The notes below the pieces were generated by a model that was given only the letters and a program-made list of their open reading frames with translations, was not told the DNA's origin and ran no database searches. DNA of 54,005 nt from Bradyrhizobium valentinum. GTDB lineage: Bacteria > Pseudomonadota > Alphaproteobacteria > Rhizobiales > Xanthobacteraceae. The stretch covers positions 101,040 to 155,044 of the forward strand of contig NZ_LLXX01000029.1 of assembly GCF_001440405.1 (NCBI RefSeq). Direction: 5' to 3'. Position 1 is the first letter of the stretch; each line of letters opens with the position of its first letter. Position numbers and translations under genes: made by a program. Below are positions 41,050 through 49,953 of this stretch, in pieces.

Positions 41050-43209
41050 TTGAGAATCAGGCGCAGCACGCGCGACAGGATGGTGGTTGCCGCCATCGCG
41101 CTGGTCTGCGCCGCGGCTTCGGTTTCTCCGGCGGCCAGACCGATCCGCGGGCTATCGCTCGATATCCTCACCGCACTGCGCTGGGAGACGTTCGGCCGCA
41201 GACAGGATCCGGCCGCTTCGCCGGCGGTCGTCGTAGCGATCGACGAGGAAAGCCTGCGCACCGCGCCGTTGAAGGGTGCGCCGATGCTGACCTGGACCGG
41301 GGAGATCGGCCGCGTGCTGTCAGCGACACTCGAAGGCGGCGCCAAGGTGGCCGGCTTCGACATTGTGATCCAAACCTCGATCGAACAGTCGGAGATTCCT
41401 TTCGGCGAGGGCATGCTCGGCGAGAAAGTCCGTGGCTTCGACCGCGACTTCCTTCGTGCGCTCGCCGGCGCGGCGGCGAGCGGCAAGGTGGTACTGGGAG
41501 AAAGCCTGGGTGGCAACCAGGCGGTCAGGCCATCGCCGGGACAGCGCGTCGCCGTACGCCAGCAGCAGAACATCCGCCCGCTCAACGTTCATATCGACAG
41601 CGACGACATCGTGCGGCGCCTGCCGCTGAGCTTTACCGTCAACGGGGCAAGGGTGCCCTCGATGGCGGTCGAACTGGCCTCGCGGGCGCTGGGAGCTACA
41701 CCCGAGTTCGATGACCGCGGCAGGCTGACGCTTGCCGGTTACCAGGTTCCCGGCCGGGTGCCGAACACGATGACGCTGAATTTCGAGGGCGGCGCCGACG
41801 ACGTTCCGACCTTCTCATTTGCCGATCTGCGCGCATGCGCCGTCAAGAACGACAAGGATTATTTCCGGCGCTGGTTTGCCGGAAAGGTCGTCATTTTCGG
41901 CAGCGTTCTCGATATCGAAGACCGCCGGCAGACCTCCAAGCGCTTTGCGACCGGCATCGAAGGCGCGCGCGCACCACGCTGCGCGGCCGAGAGCACGCCG
42001 GTAACCGCAGGCTACAGGATCAGCACGATCGCGGGCGTCTATATCCATGCTACCGCAGTCAACAATCTGATCCAGCGCAATGCCTTGGTCGAGCCGGGCC
42101 CGCTGTCGCGCTTCCTGATCTCTGCCCTGTTTGCCGCGCTGGCCGCTATCGCGGCATGGCGCTTGAGACCGCTCAGCGCGGCGCTGGCCTGGACCGCCAT
42201 GATTGTGCTCGGCGTTGCCGGCGCCACGATCGCCTTCAACCAGGCGCTGGCGCTGCCGATCGCCGAGCCGTTCCTGGCAAGCCTTTTCGCGCTCGCCGCC
42301 ACGATCGGCTTCCGCTTCGTCGTTGCCGACAAGGACCGCCGGTTGCTGCAGAAGAGCTTTGCGCTCTATCTCGCCCCGCACGTCATCAACCGGATGCTGT
42401 CATCGAGCAAATTGCCCGAGCTCGGCGGCGAGACCCGCAACGTGACGGTATTCTTCTCCGATATCGAAGGGTTTTCGCTGATCGCGGAAAAGATGTCGCC
42501 CGACAGCCTGATGGAGCTGATGAACGAGTATCTTTCGGCGATGACCGACGTCATCGAGAGCCATGGCGGATATGTCGATAAATATATCGGCGACTCCATC
42601 GTGGCGGTGTTCGGCGCACCTGCCGACGATCCCGACCATGCCGCCAATGCGGCGCGCGCCGCGCTGGATTGTTGCACGCAACTGGCGGAACTGAACGATT
42701 CCTCCGCCCTCTTCCGCGAATGCAAGCTGGCGCAGCGGATCGGCATCAATTCCGGCGAGGCGCTGGTCGGCAATTTCGGATCGCGGCGGCGCTTCAACTA
42801 CTCGGTGATGAGCGACGCGGTGAACCTGGCTTCGCGGCTCGAGGGCGCCAACAAGTTCTACGGCACCACCGTCATCGCTTCCGAGACCACTGTCGCGCTG
42901 GCCGGCGAGGCCTTCGCCTGGCGCGAACTCGACGCTATCCGGGTCAAGGGGCGAACCCAGGCGCTGAAGATCTACGAGTTGCTGGCGCTGTCGGCCGGGC
43001 TGACGTCCTCGCAAGCGACATTGATCGCCAACTACGCCGACGGGCTTGCGCACTGGCGGGCCCGCGAGTTCGGGCGCGCTGCGCAGTGTTTCGGCCGCTC
43101 GGCCGATATCGACCGGCCGGCGTCGTTATTTGCCGAGCGGGCCCGGGTATTGGCCCAAAACCCGCCGGGCGAGGATTGGGACCCGATCCGGACGTTGCAG
43201 GAAAAATGA
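41050..43209 (+). CDS. CHASE2-domain class III adenylate/guanylate cyclase
   Basis: A membrane-bound signalling enzyme of about 719 aa. After an Arg-rich start and one TM helix, residues about 25-330 are a periplasmic CHASE2 sensor ([25 protein letters not shown]). Two or three TM helices follow, then the cyclase: [18 protein letters not shown] and [19 protein letters not shown] supply the metal Asps; [16 protein letters not shown] and [17 protein letters not shown] complete it. It makes cAMP (or cGMP). The start is uncertain: TTG 41050 keeps the basic stretch before the TM; ATG 41080 is the alternative. Confidence 0.92.
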   Translation: MRIRRSTRDRMVVAAIALVCAAASVSPAARPIRGLSLDILTALRWETFGRRQDPAASPAVVVAIDEESLRTAPLKGAPMLTWTGEIGRVLSATLEGGAKVAGFDIVIQTSIEQSEIPFGEGMLGEKVRGFDRDFLRALAGAAASGKVVLGESLGGNQAVRPSPGQRVAVRQQQNIRPLNVHIDSDDIVRRLPLSFTVNGARVPSMAVELASRALGATPEFDDRGRLTLAGYQVPGRVPNTMTLNFEGGADDVPTFSFADLRACAVKNDKDYFRRWFAGKVVIFGSVLDIEDRRQTSKRFATGIEGARAPRCAAESTPVTAGYRISTIAGVYIHATAVNNLIQRNALVEPGPLSRFLISALFAALAAIAAWRLRPLSAALAWTAMIVLGVAGATIAFNQALALPIAEPFLASLFALAATIGFRFVVADKDRRLLQKSFALYLAPHVINRMLSSSKLPELGGETRNVTVFFSDIEGFSLIAEKMSPDSLMELMNEYLSAMTDVIESHGGYVDKYIGDSIVAVFGAPADDPDHAANAARAALDCCTQLAELNDSSALFRECKLAQRIGINSGEALVGNFGSRRRFNYSVMSDAVNLASRLEGANKFYGTTVIASETTVALAGEAFAWRELDAIRVKGRTQALKIYELLALSAGLTSSQATLIANYADGLAHWRAREFGRAAQCFGRSADIDRPASLFAERARVLAQNPPGEDWDPIRTLQEK

Positions 43210-43348
43210 CGCCCCGATGACCGCCGGTTTACGTTACCGGCGCGAAAGGCCGGTTCGGCCATCTCGACAAGCCCCGACAAGGTGTATAGACGAGCGCGGC
43301 GCAATCCGGCGCCCCCAGTCCTGGCGTTACCCAAGAGTTCGTCGTCCG

Positions 43349-44128
43349 ATGGCCACCCCCAAGCGATACGACCGGATCGCCTTTGTCGCGAGCGCAGGCA
43401 CCGAGGCGCAGACCGCGCTGACGCAGCTCACCAAGCTCTACGGCAATCATGATGCCGACGACGCCGACGTCGTGGTGGCGCTTGGCGGCGACGGATTGAT
43501 GCTGCAGACGCTGCACCGGCATATGCGCTCGGGCAAGCCGATATACGGCATGCATCGCGGCACCATCGGCTTCTTGATGAACGAGTTCACCACGCACGAT
43601 CTGCATACGCGGCTGGCGGCGGCGCGGGAGTCGCTGATCAACCCGCTCCTGATGCGCGCCACCGACGTCCACGGCGCGGTGCATCTGCATCACGCCATCA
43701 ACGAGGTCGCGCTGTTTCGCCAGACCAACCAGGCCGCGCATCTGCGCATCCTGATCGACGAGCACGAGCGCATGGCGGAATTGATCGCCGACGGCATCCT
43801 GGTGGCGACGCCCGCTGGCTCGACTGCCTATAATTTGTCGGCGCAGGGACCGATCCTGCCGATCAACGCCGCGCTGTTGGCGCTGACACCGATCAGCGCA
43901 TTCCGCCCGCGTCGCTGGCGCGGCGCCCTGCTCCCCAACTCCGCTTTCGTGGTGATCGAGGTGCTCGAGGGCGAAAAGCGCCCGGTCGCAGCGGCCGCCG
44001 ACCATGACGACGTGCGCGATGTCCGCCGCGTCGAGGTGCTGTCCGACAAGACGATCTCGATGCGGATGCTGTTCGACCCCGGTCACAGCCTTGAGGAACG
44101 CATCCTGCGCGAGCAGTTCGGATACTGA
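43349..44128 (+). CDS. nadK: NAD kinase
   Basis: A 259-aa enzyme that phosphorylates NAD to [15 protein letters not shown] (about 50-60) is the conserved GGDG motif, [15 protein letters not shown] and [22 protein letters not shown] are the NAD-binding segments typical of NadK/PpnK. Length fits the alphaproteobacterial short form. The ATG has a weak ribosome site. It lies between the cyclase and a response regulator on the same strand. Confidence 0.95.
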   Translation: MATPKRYDRIAFVASAGTEAQTALTQLTKLYGNHDADDADVVVALGGDGLMLQTLHRHMRSGKPIYGMHRGTIGFLMNEFTTHDLHTRLAAARESLINPLLMRATDVHGAVHLHHAINEVALFRQTNQAAHLRILIDEHERMAELIADGILVATPAGSTAYNLSAQGPILPINAALLALTPISAFRPRRWRGALLPNSAFVVIEVLEGEKRPVAAAADHDDVRDVRRVEVLSDKTISMRMLFDPGHSLEERILREQFGY

Positions 44129-44267
44129 CGCCATCGTCCCTGCGCGACCGTTGAGAGAAAAATCGCTGTCCGACCTCTATCAGGAGGCCGGCTTCGCAAC
44201 CATTCCTTAACGGGCGCCGCGATATGGTTAACGCCAGTATACCGTTTTGCTTGGGCCGGGCTGTTCC

Positions 44268-44813
44268 ATGTATCGCATCGACTTCAACAAGCTGCGATTT
44301 CTGATTTGCGACGACAATCCGCATATGCGCCGCATCCTGCGGACGCTTTTGCATTCGTTCGGCGCACGCGAGGTCTATGAGGCCGAAGACGGCGCGACCG
44401 CGCTGGAAATGTACAGCCACTATGTGCCCGACATCGTCATCACCGACTGGGCGATGCCGATCTTCGACGGCCTCGAACTCGCGCAGATGATCCGGCAGCC
44501 GGAATCGAAGGGCAATCCCTACGCCCCGATCATCATGCTGACCGGGCATTCGGAGAAACGACGCGTGACGGTTGCGCGCGATGCCGGCGTCACCGAGTTT
44601 TTGGCCAAACCGATCTCGGCCAAGGGACTCTACCAGCGCATTCTCAACGTCGTCGCCAGCCCGCGCCCCTTCATCAAGACCAAGACCTATTTCGGACCGG
44701 ACCGGCGGCGTAACACCAACAACGCCTATATCGGCCCCGAGCGCCGGGTCGGCGGCGAGATGGAAGTGATGCAGCAGCCGTCGCTGCTCGACAAGGCGCG
44801 GTCGAACATCTAA
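44268..44813 (+). CDS. Single-domain (CheY-like) response regulator with basic tail
   Basis: A 181-aa protein with a full receiver domain: D15/D16 in ICDDNPHMRR, phospho-acceptor D60 in VITDWAMP, T92 in MLTGHSE and K114 in FLAKPIS. The last 50 residues (GPDRRRNTNNAYIGPERRVGG) are basic and polar, with no output domain. It lies 38 nt before an Hpt-domain gene, so the two probably form one phosphorelay. No histidine kinase is nearby. Confidence 0.9.
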   Translation: MYRIDFNKLRFLICDDNPHMRRILRTLLHSFGAREVYEAEDGATALEMYSHYVPDIVITDWAMPIFDGLELAQMIRQPESKGNPYAPIIMLTGHSEKRRVTVARDAGVTEFLAKPISAKGLYQRILNVVASPRPFIKTKTYFGPDRRRNTNNAYIGPERRVGGEMEVMQQPSLLDKARSNI

Positions 44814-44851
44814 ACGCGGCCCTCATCCAAGCGCAGCCTGGAGATACCATC

Positions 44852-45430
44852 ATGGCAAAAGAGAAGCCCGGGACGCTGCAGATCAAGTCGTTTGCCGATC
44901 ACCACGTGATCACGCAGCCCAATCCGTTGCGCAAGGTATTGCTGCGCGTCCCCGAATCCGATCTCGACGATCCCGTCGGGCGCGCCGAAAAGGCCCTGGC
45001 CGGATTGTCCGGCGAATTCAAGAACTGGATGACGATCGAGGCGGACCGGCTCTCGGCCGCGCACGCGGTCGTTCTCCGCGACGGCTTCACCATCGACAAC
45101 CGCGAAGAGCTGTTTCGCGCCGCACATGACATCAAGGGCGACGCCGCCACGTTCGGCTTCCCTTCCGCGGGCGCCGCCGCCGAAAGCCTGTGCCGCATCA
45201 TCGAACATGCGCCTGACCTCGACCTGGTCCCGGCCGAGCTGATCACCCATCACATCAACGCCATTCAGGCGATCGTGCGCGAGCGCACCAAGCTCGACAC
45301 CGCCGTGATGGCGAGCAAACTGAGCAAGCAGCTCCGCGGAGTCGCCGACGAATTCCTGCTCAAGGTCAACCGCGATCGCCCCGAGCATCTCGAAGCGATT
45401 CTGGCGCCGAGCATCGTTCCGGCGGAGTAG
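44852..45430 (+). CDS. Hpt-domain phosphotransfer protein
   Basis: A 192-aa protein with an Hpt motif, FRAAHDIKGDAATFGFP, with phospho-accepting H92. The helices around (about 50-170) form the four-helix bundle. It follows the response regulator gene, so phosphate likely passes between them. N-terminal 40 residues have no domain. Confidence 0.88.
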   Translation: MAKEKPGTLQIKSFADHHVITQPNPLRKVLLRVPESDLDDPVGRAEKALAGLSGEFKNWMTIEADRLSAAHAVVLRDGFTIDNREELFRAAHDIKGDAATFGFPSAGAAAESLCRIIEHAPDLDLVPAELITHHINAIQAIVRERTKLDTAVMASKLSKQLRGVADEFLLKVNRDRPEHLEAILAPSIVPAE

Positions 45431-45450
45431 GATCTAGCGCGGCTATCTCC

Positions 45451-45580
45451 ACAGGTCGTCCCTGCGAACGCAGGGACCCATACGCCGCGGCTTATCGATC
45501 TAAAACACGCTGGTCGATGACTTTCATCGTAACCACAAGCCGCTGTGGTTATGGGTCCCTGCGTTCGCAGGGACGACCTG
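45451..45580. repeat. 31-bp perfect inverted repeat element
   Basis: The 31-nt arms at 45451-45481 and 45550-45580 are exact reverse complements (outer end CAGGTCGTCCCTGCG). GCGGCTT and AAGCCGC form a smaller stem in the 68-nt loop. It sits between convergent genes and could form a long hairpin in either transcript. It looks like a MITE-like or REP-like dispersed element. Confidence 0.88.
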
Positions 45581-45601
45581 GATATGTGGCGACAGCTTCG
45601 A

Positions 45602-46777
45602 TTACGCCGCGATCAGATCGCGCACTGGCGGCACGAACGCTTCGTCGGCGACCAGTTCGTCGCAGAACATGCGGGCTTCTTCGCGCGCGGACTCGGTTGC
45701 GAAGCGCCGCAGCAGGATCAAGAGCGGCTCGGCGGCCTTGCGGTCGGTCTCGCAATGGGTCAGCACGCGCTCGACCATGCGGCGGCGCAGTCGCGCGGCT
45801 CCACCGATCGTATCGACATAGCCGGTTTCCTGGCTGACCTCGAGCGCCACGCGAAACGCCGCGAAGGTCGATTCGGGAAAGCCTGCGCGGATCAGCAGCG
45901 CCTGCAGGCTAGCGCCGCCGCGGTCATGCAGCAGCGCTGTCACGCGCGCCAGCGGCAGATCGGCCAATTCGGCGAGCGCGGAATCGAACAGTTCGAGATT
46001 GCCCGACAATAGCGCGCGCAGGATCAGGCCGGCGGTCAATTGCCCGGTCGCGCGCAGGTGCCGCACCAGGCCAGCCATGTCCTCGCCGCGCGAACGCGCC
46101 GCGATGTTCACGGTCGAGCGCTCGCGCGCTTCGCTCGCCAGCCGCCCTGCCCGGTCCGCGCTCAGCCAGTTGCGCGCGACGACGAACTGCGCCAGCGTTT
46201 CGGAGAGCTTGGCGACCAGCGCCACGCGGGTGGCGGCGGGCAAGCCTTCCAGCACCAGCATCGCTTCCCTGATAGCGGCGAGATGGCCGTGACGTTCGAC
46301 GATGCGATCCCAGGAAAACGGCGCCAGTTCAGCGTAGGCGTTTTCGATCAGTTCGAGCGCCGCGGCCGCCGAGCCGACTTCGGCAATCGCGGCGGAAACC
46401 GAGGGCGGCAGATTGATGCGGCGAGCTATGGCGCATTGCGTATCGCTGTTGCCGGTCGCGACGATGTCGACGAGATCGGCATCGATAAGAAGCGGTGAAT
46501 GTTCGAGCACCGGCAGCGCTATCGAGGGCTGATCGAGCGAGAGCGCCTGCACGATGGCCGCCGGCGCTTCGGCACTGCGCGAAAATACTTCCGCCATGGC
46601 CTGGCGGACCAGTGGCGAGGGATCATCGAGCAGCATCAGCAGCGCGCCTTCGGCGGCGATGCGATCGTCCTCGGAAAGATCTGAAATCAACCAGGCCCGC
46701 GCCAACGCCCGCGTCGCCTCTGCCCGCTCGCCTGCCGGAGCGGTACGAATCCAACTGATGAACTGCCGAACGATCAT
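45602..46777 (-). CDS. DUF2336-domain protein
   Basis: A 391-aa, almost wholly helical protein of the DUF2336 family, common in Rhizobiales and Caulobacterales. RAEATRALARAWL and DDPSPLVRQAMAEVFSRSAEAPAAIVQAL are its HEAT-like opening repeats. It is probably cytoplasmic and has no catalytic motif. It is convergent with the response regulator/Hpt pair; a tie to motility or signalling is possible because such genes recur together, but it is inference. Confidence 0.85.
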   Translation of the reverse strand: MIVRQFISWIRTAPAGERAEATRALARAWLISDLSEDDRIAAEGALLMLLDDPSPLVRQAMAEVFSRSAEAPAAIVQALSLDQPSIALPVLEHSPLLIDADLVDIVATGNSDTQCAIARRINLPPSVSAAIAEVGSAAAALELIENAYAELAPFSWDRIVERHGHLAAIREAMLVLEGLPAATRVALVAKLSETLAQFVVARNWLSADRAGRLASEARERSTVNIAARSRGEDMAGLVRHLRATGQLTAGLILRALLSGNLELFDSALAELADLPLARVTALLHDRGGASLQALLIRAGFPESTFAAFRVALEVSQETGYVDTIGGAARLRRRMVERVLTHCETDRKAAEPLLILLRRFATESAREEARMFCDELVADEAFVPPVRDLIAA

Positions 46778-46915
46778 GGTCCTGGCTTACGCAACGTGAG
46801 ACGACACCGTGACGCGGTGCCACTATTAGAAAAAATAAACCATGACGCTTAACAAAGGGTTCACCATAAACGGCTGGTTTTATTGACGTTTTGTTAAGGG
46901 TGGGAGGACTGGCGA

Positions 46916-47043
46916 TCTTCATTCTGAGGAGCGGCCACTTGGCCACGTCTCGAAGGATGAAGGCCCGGATGGGGCCGCATGGTTCGCCCGGCGATGCGAG
47001 CATCGTCCGGAGACGGCGCTAACGCGCCTCCTCACCATGAGGC
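46916..47043. repeat. Long dispersed extragenic repeat (inverted copy)
   Basis: Contains TCTCGAAGGATGAAGGCC, GGTTCGCCCGGCGATG, CATCGTCCGGAGACG and CCTCACCATGAGG, the same parts as the element at 22653-22813 read on the other strand. It lies in the gap between DUF2336 and the transglycosylase gene. Confidence 0.75.
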
Positions 47044-47061
47044 CGAACATGCCGCTGCAAT

Positions 47062-48123
47062 TCAGCTACTGAACGTGCCGAAGCGGTCGCTGAAGAGATC
47101 GAGCCGGCTAGGTGCGCGGACCTCGGGCGTATGTCCCGACAATACGGTGCTCGCTGAGGCAACTGAGGCTGCCGGCGCAACCGAGATTGCTGGCGCAACC
47201 GAGGTTGGCGACGAATTACTACCCCACAATTCCTGAACCGCCGGCGAGATCGGCTGCGTGCGTTCGCCGGCCTGAAACAGCGAACGGAACATCGGCTCCG
47301 ACTGTGATGAAGCGGTCCGCGACGTTGCCGCAACCGGCGTCACGCTGCGCTGATCCGGGAAGCTCGAGAGATAGGCCGCGTTGTCGATCGCCATCGTCGC
47401 CGGCGCGGCGCTCGCGACGTTGATGCGCCTTGGCAGATCGCCGCCGACGGCCGCCATCGCCGTGCGCGTCACCGGCGAATTGGCGGCGGCGGCGTAGCGC
47501 GTGCTCAGCACTGAATAAACTTGCGAGACGCTGCGCGCCTGCCCCGAGCGGTCGTAGAAGATCGACTGGTTCGCGGCCGCGGCGTTCGGAAACATCCGCG
47601 CTGCTGATACGTTTGGATTGTCTTCGGCGCTCTGGATCAACTTGCCGGCGCCGCCGACGCCCATGAAATGCGCCATATAGAGTTCAGCATCGGTCGGACG
47701 ACGGCCGATCTTGCCGGTCAGTTTGAAACTGTTGGATTGGGTCAGCACCGCCGCCATCGACGAGGCGGCATCAGGATCGTCGCGCAATCGCATGATTGCG
47801 GCGCGCGCCGCGGGATCGTCGACCGAATAGCTGCCGGAGAGATTTTTGGTGATGGCGTCGGCATATTGGCTATAGCCGAGATGGGCTCCTGCCTCTTTCA
47901 CCGTGCCGAGCCAGGTCTGGTCGATGAACTGAAACAGCCCCCGCGCCGACGAGGTGGTGGCGGCGGCCTTCGGGTTGAAGTTGGATTCCATCTTCGCGGT
48001 GGCGAGCAGATATTCGAAGCTGGCGCCGGTGGTCGAAGCGGCCTGCCTGATCGAGCCCGCAATCTTCAGACGCGCGGGATCGACACCTGCCGCAGCCGTG
48101 GCGCTTGTTGTGTCGACCGCCAT
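47062..48123 (-). CDS. Lytic transglycosylase (SLT-domain) protein
   Basis: A 353-aa protein with an SLT-type domain at about 25-165. LATAKMESNFNPKAAATTSSARGLFQFI holds the catalytic Glu (KMES) and the GLFQF motif; AELYMAHFMGVGGAGKLI is the later conserved block. It cuts peptidoglycan between MurNAc and GlcNAc. The C-terminal half (170-353) is Ser/Ala/Pro-rich and probably disordered. There is no clear signal peptide, as in some flagellar or secretion-linked transglycosylases. ATG 48123 is used. Confidence 0.88.
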   Translation of the reverse strand: MAVDTTSATAAAGVDPARLKIAGSIRQAASTTGASFEYLLATAKMESNFNPKAAATTSSARGLFQFIDQTWLGTVKEAGAHLGYSQYADAITKNLSGSYSVDDPAARAAIMRLRDDPDAASSMAAVLTQSNSFKLTGKIGRRPTDAELYMAHFMGVGGAGKLIQSAEDNPNVSAARMFPNAAAANQSIFYDRSGQARSVSQVYSVLSTRYAAAANSPVTRTAMAAVGGDLPRRINVASAAPATMAIDNAAYLSSFPDQRSVTPVAATSRTASSQSEPMFRSLFQAGERTQPISPAVQELWGSNSSPTSVAPAISVAPAASVASASTVLSGHTPEVRAPSRLDLFSDRFGTFSS

Positions 48124-48273
48124 GTCTCTGGTGCCCCGCTCCTCGCGAAACCTCGCGCGGGCTCTCACGGCACCGGCAATCAGTGCCTATACGAGGCCGA
48201 GACTGCCGCAATTATGGTTAATGGCCCGTTAAGGGCTCCTGCCAAAAAAAAGCCGCAGCGCGGGTTGAACATT

Positions 48274-48289
48274 TCGGTCGATCGACCGA
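48274..48289. promoter_or_regulatory. 16-bp perfect palindrome, likely TetR-type operator
   Basis: TCGGTCGATCGACCGA is a perfect palindrome 118 bp upstream of the mddA-like gene, between a TTGAAC (48265-48270) and a TAATAC. Its form resembles known TetR-family operators, and a TetR gene lies two genes downstream. Confidence 0.6.
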
Positions 48290-48406
48290 CCTAATACTGA
48301 GCGGTCATGCGCCGCTTGAACGACGGGAAATGCCTGGGGGCGACGGGTTCCCGACGACGAATATTGAAAGGGCATCCCTTCAACTTTCCAGAAACAGGAT
48401 CGACTC

Positions 48407-49192
48407 ATGAGTGATCAAGCCATCCATTCCCCTTCTGCGAAGTCCACAGCCGGCGGCCTGGTTGCGATGCTCTATGGCATCGTCACTTACCTATTGTTTC
48501 TGGCCACCTTCCTCTATGCGATTGCCTTCGTGGGCAACCTGCCGGTGCCGAAAACCATCGACAGCGGCCGGCCGGAGCCGTTCATTCCATCACTGATCAT
48601 CAATGTCCTGCTGCTCGGCATGTTCGCGGTCCAGCACAGCGTGATGGCGCGCCCCGCCTTCAAGCGCTGGTGGACGCGCGTCGTACCGCCATCGGTCGAG
48701 CGCACGACCTATGTGCTGTTTGCCAGCGTCGCATTGCTGCTGCTCTACTGGCAATGGCGGCCGATGACAGGCATCGTCTGGTCGGCGACCGATCCGGTTG
48801 CGGCAATTGTCCTTCAGACGATTTCCTGGATCGGCTGGACGGTGGTGCTCGCCAGCACCTTCATGATCAACCATTTCGAGCTGTTCGGCTTGCGCCAGGT
48901 GCTGGCGCGCCTTCTCGGGCGCGAGTTGCCTCCGGCCGAGTTCAAAACGCCAATGTTTTACAAGGTCGTTCGGCATCCGATCTATCTTGGCTTCTTGCTT
49001 GCGTTCTGGGCGACGCCGACGATGACGGTCGGTCATCTGGCGTTCGCCATCGCCACCACCGGCTACATCCTGGTCGGCATATGGCTGGAGGAGCGCGACC
49101 TGATAGCGCTATTCGGCGACCAGTACCGACGCTACCGGCAGCAGGTGTCCATGCTGATCCCGCTGCCACGACATAAGGCGAAAGTAGGGTGA
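48407..49192 (+). CDS. mddA: Methanethiol S-methyltransferase-like membrane protein (MddA family)
   Basis: A 261-aa protein with five or six TM helices. AVQHSVMARPAFKRWWTRVVPP, FMINHFELFGLRQV and FYKVVRHPIYLGFLLAFW match MddA, which turns methanethiol and SAM into dimethylsulfide. VGIWLEERDLIALFGDQYRRYRQ is the SAM-binding tail shared with NnrU/ICMT proteins. It leads TetR and hydrolase-glycosyltransferase genes on the same strand, separated by a hairpin. The MddA call rests on motif resemblance; other NnrU-like roles are possible. Confidence 0.75.
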   Translation: MSDQAIHSPSAKSTAGGLVAMLYGIVTYLLFLATFLYAIAFVGNLPVPKTIDSGRPEPFIPSLIINVLLLGMFAVQHSVMARPAFKRWWTRVVPPSVERTTYVLFASVALLLLYWQWRPMTGIVWSATDPVAAIVLQTISWIGWTVVLASTFMINHFELFGLRQVLARLLGRELPPAEFKTPMFYKVVRHPIYLGFLLAFWATPTMTVGHLAFAIATTGYILVGIWLEERDLIALFGDQYRRYRQQVSMLIPLPRHKAKVG

Positions 49193-49213
49193 CATGCATT
49201 GGTTGTTTCACGG

Positions 49214-49234
49214 TGCCCGGCTTGACGCCGGGCA
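49214..49234 (+). terminator. Hairpin after the mddA-like gene
   Basis: TGCCCGGC (49214-49221), TTGAC, GCCGGGCA (49227-49234), 22 nt after the stop. No T-run follows, so it may only attenuate reading into the TetR gene. Confidence 0.5.
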
Positions 49235-49331
49235 TCGGTCTTCCGCGGCTGGAGGGCAAAACGGCGAGCCTGGCCATTTCGAGCGGATTTCATGTAGCGT
49301 CTTGGCTACTTCCATCGCATCACGAGGCACC

Positions 49332-49949
49332 ATGGCGCGCGCGGCAGTGAAGAAGATTGAGACCAGCACCAGCTTGCTCGAAGCTGCCAAGAGGGTGTTG
49401 CGTCGCGCCGGCTATGCCGGACTGTCGACCCGTGAAGTCGCTGCAGAGGCGGCGGTGCCCTTGAGCCAGATTCATTATCACTTCGGGTCCAAGCAAAACA
49501 TGGTCCTCGAGCTGTTCGAATATCTCAACGCTCAGCTCCTGGACCGGCAGAACAAATTGTTCGGTGACACGTCACTGAAACTGTCCGAGCAGTGGGACCG
49601 CGCCTGCGACTACCTGGATGAGGACATCGCCTCAGGCTACGTGCCGGTGCTGCAGGAGCTGATCGCCGTGAGCTGGCATGATGCGGAAGTCGCCAAGGTG
49701 ATCCGCGCCGGCCTTATGGGTTGGGTCGATCTGATCGTGGGAGTGGTCCGGGCGGCTGAACGGAAGATCGGTCCCCTCGGCCCCTTCTCGGCCGAGGAAG
49801 TCGGCGCGATCGCCGCCTCCTGCTTCATCGGGGGCGAAAGCCTGTTCCTGCTCGGCTTGGAAAAGAAGGGTTCACCGATCCGCGCATCGCTTCGTCGCGT
49901 CGGTGACCTCATCCGGATTGCTGAAGGATCCTCGTCAGACAAGAGGTGA
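49332..49949 (+). CDS. TetR-family transcriptional regulator
   Basis: A 205-aa repressor-type protein. LLEAAKRVLRRAGYAGLSTREVAAEAAVPLSQIHYHFGSKQNMVLELF carries the TetR HTH (GLSTREVAAEAAV then IHYHFGSK). The rest is helical with a ligand pocket. The ATG follows GAGG. It ends 4 nt before the hydrolase-glycosyltransferase start and likely regulates that gene and possibly the mddA-like gene through the palindrome at 48274. Confidence 0.92.
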   Translation: MARAAVKKIETSTSLLEAAKRVLRRAGYAGLSTREVAAEAAVPLSQIHYHFGSKQNMVLELFEYLNAQLLDRQNKLFGDTSLKLSEQWDRACDYLDEDIASGYVPVLQELIAVSWHDAEVAKVIRAGLMGWVDLIVGVVRAAERKIGPLGPFSAEEVGAIAASCFIGGESLFLLGLEKKGSPIRASLRRVGDLIRIAEGSSSDKR

Positions 49950-49953
49950 TGCC

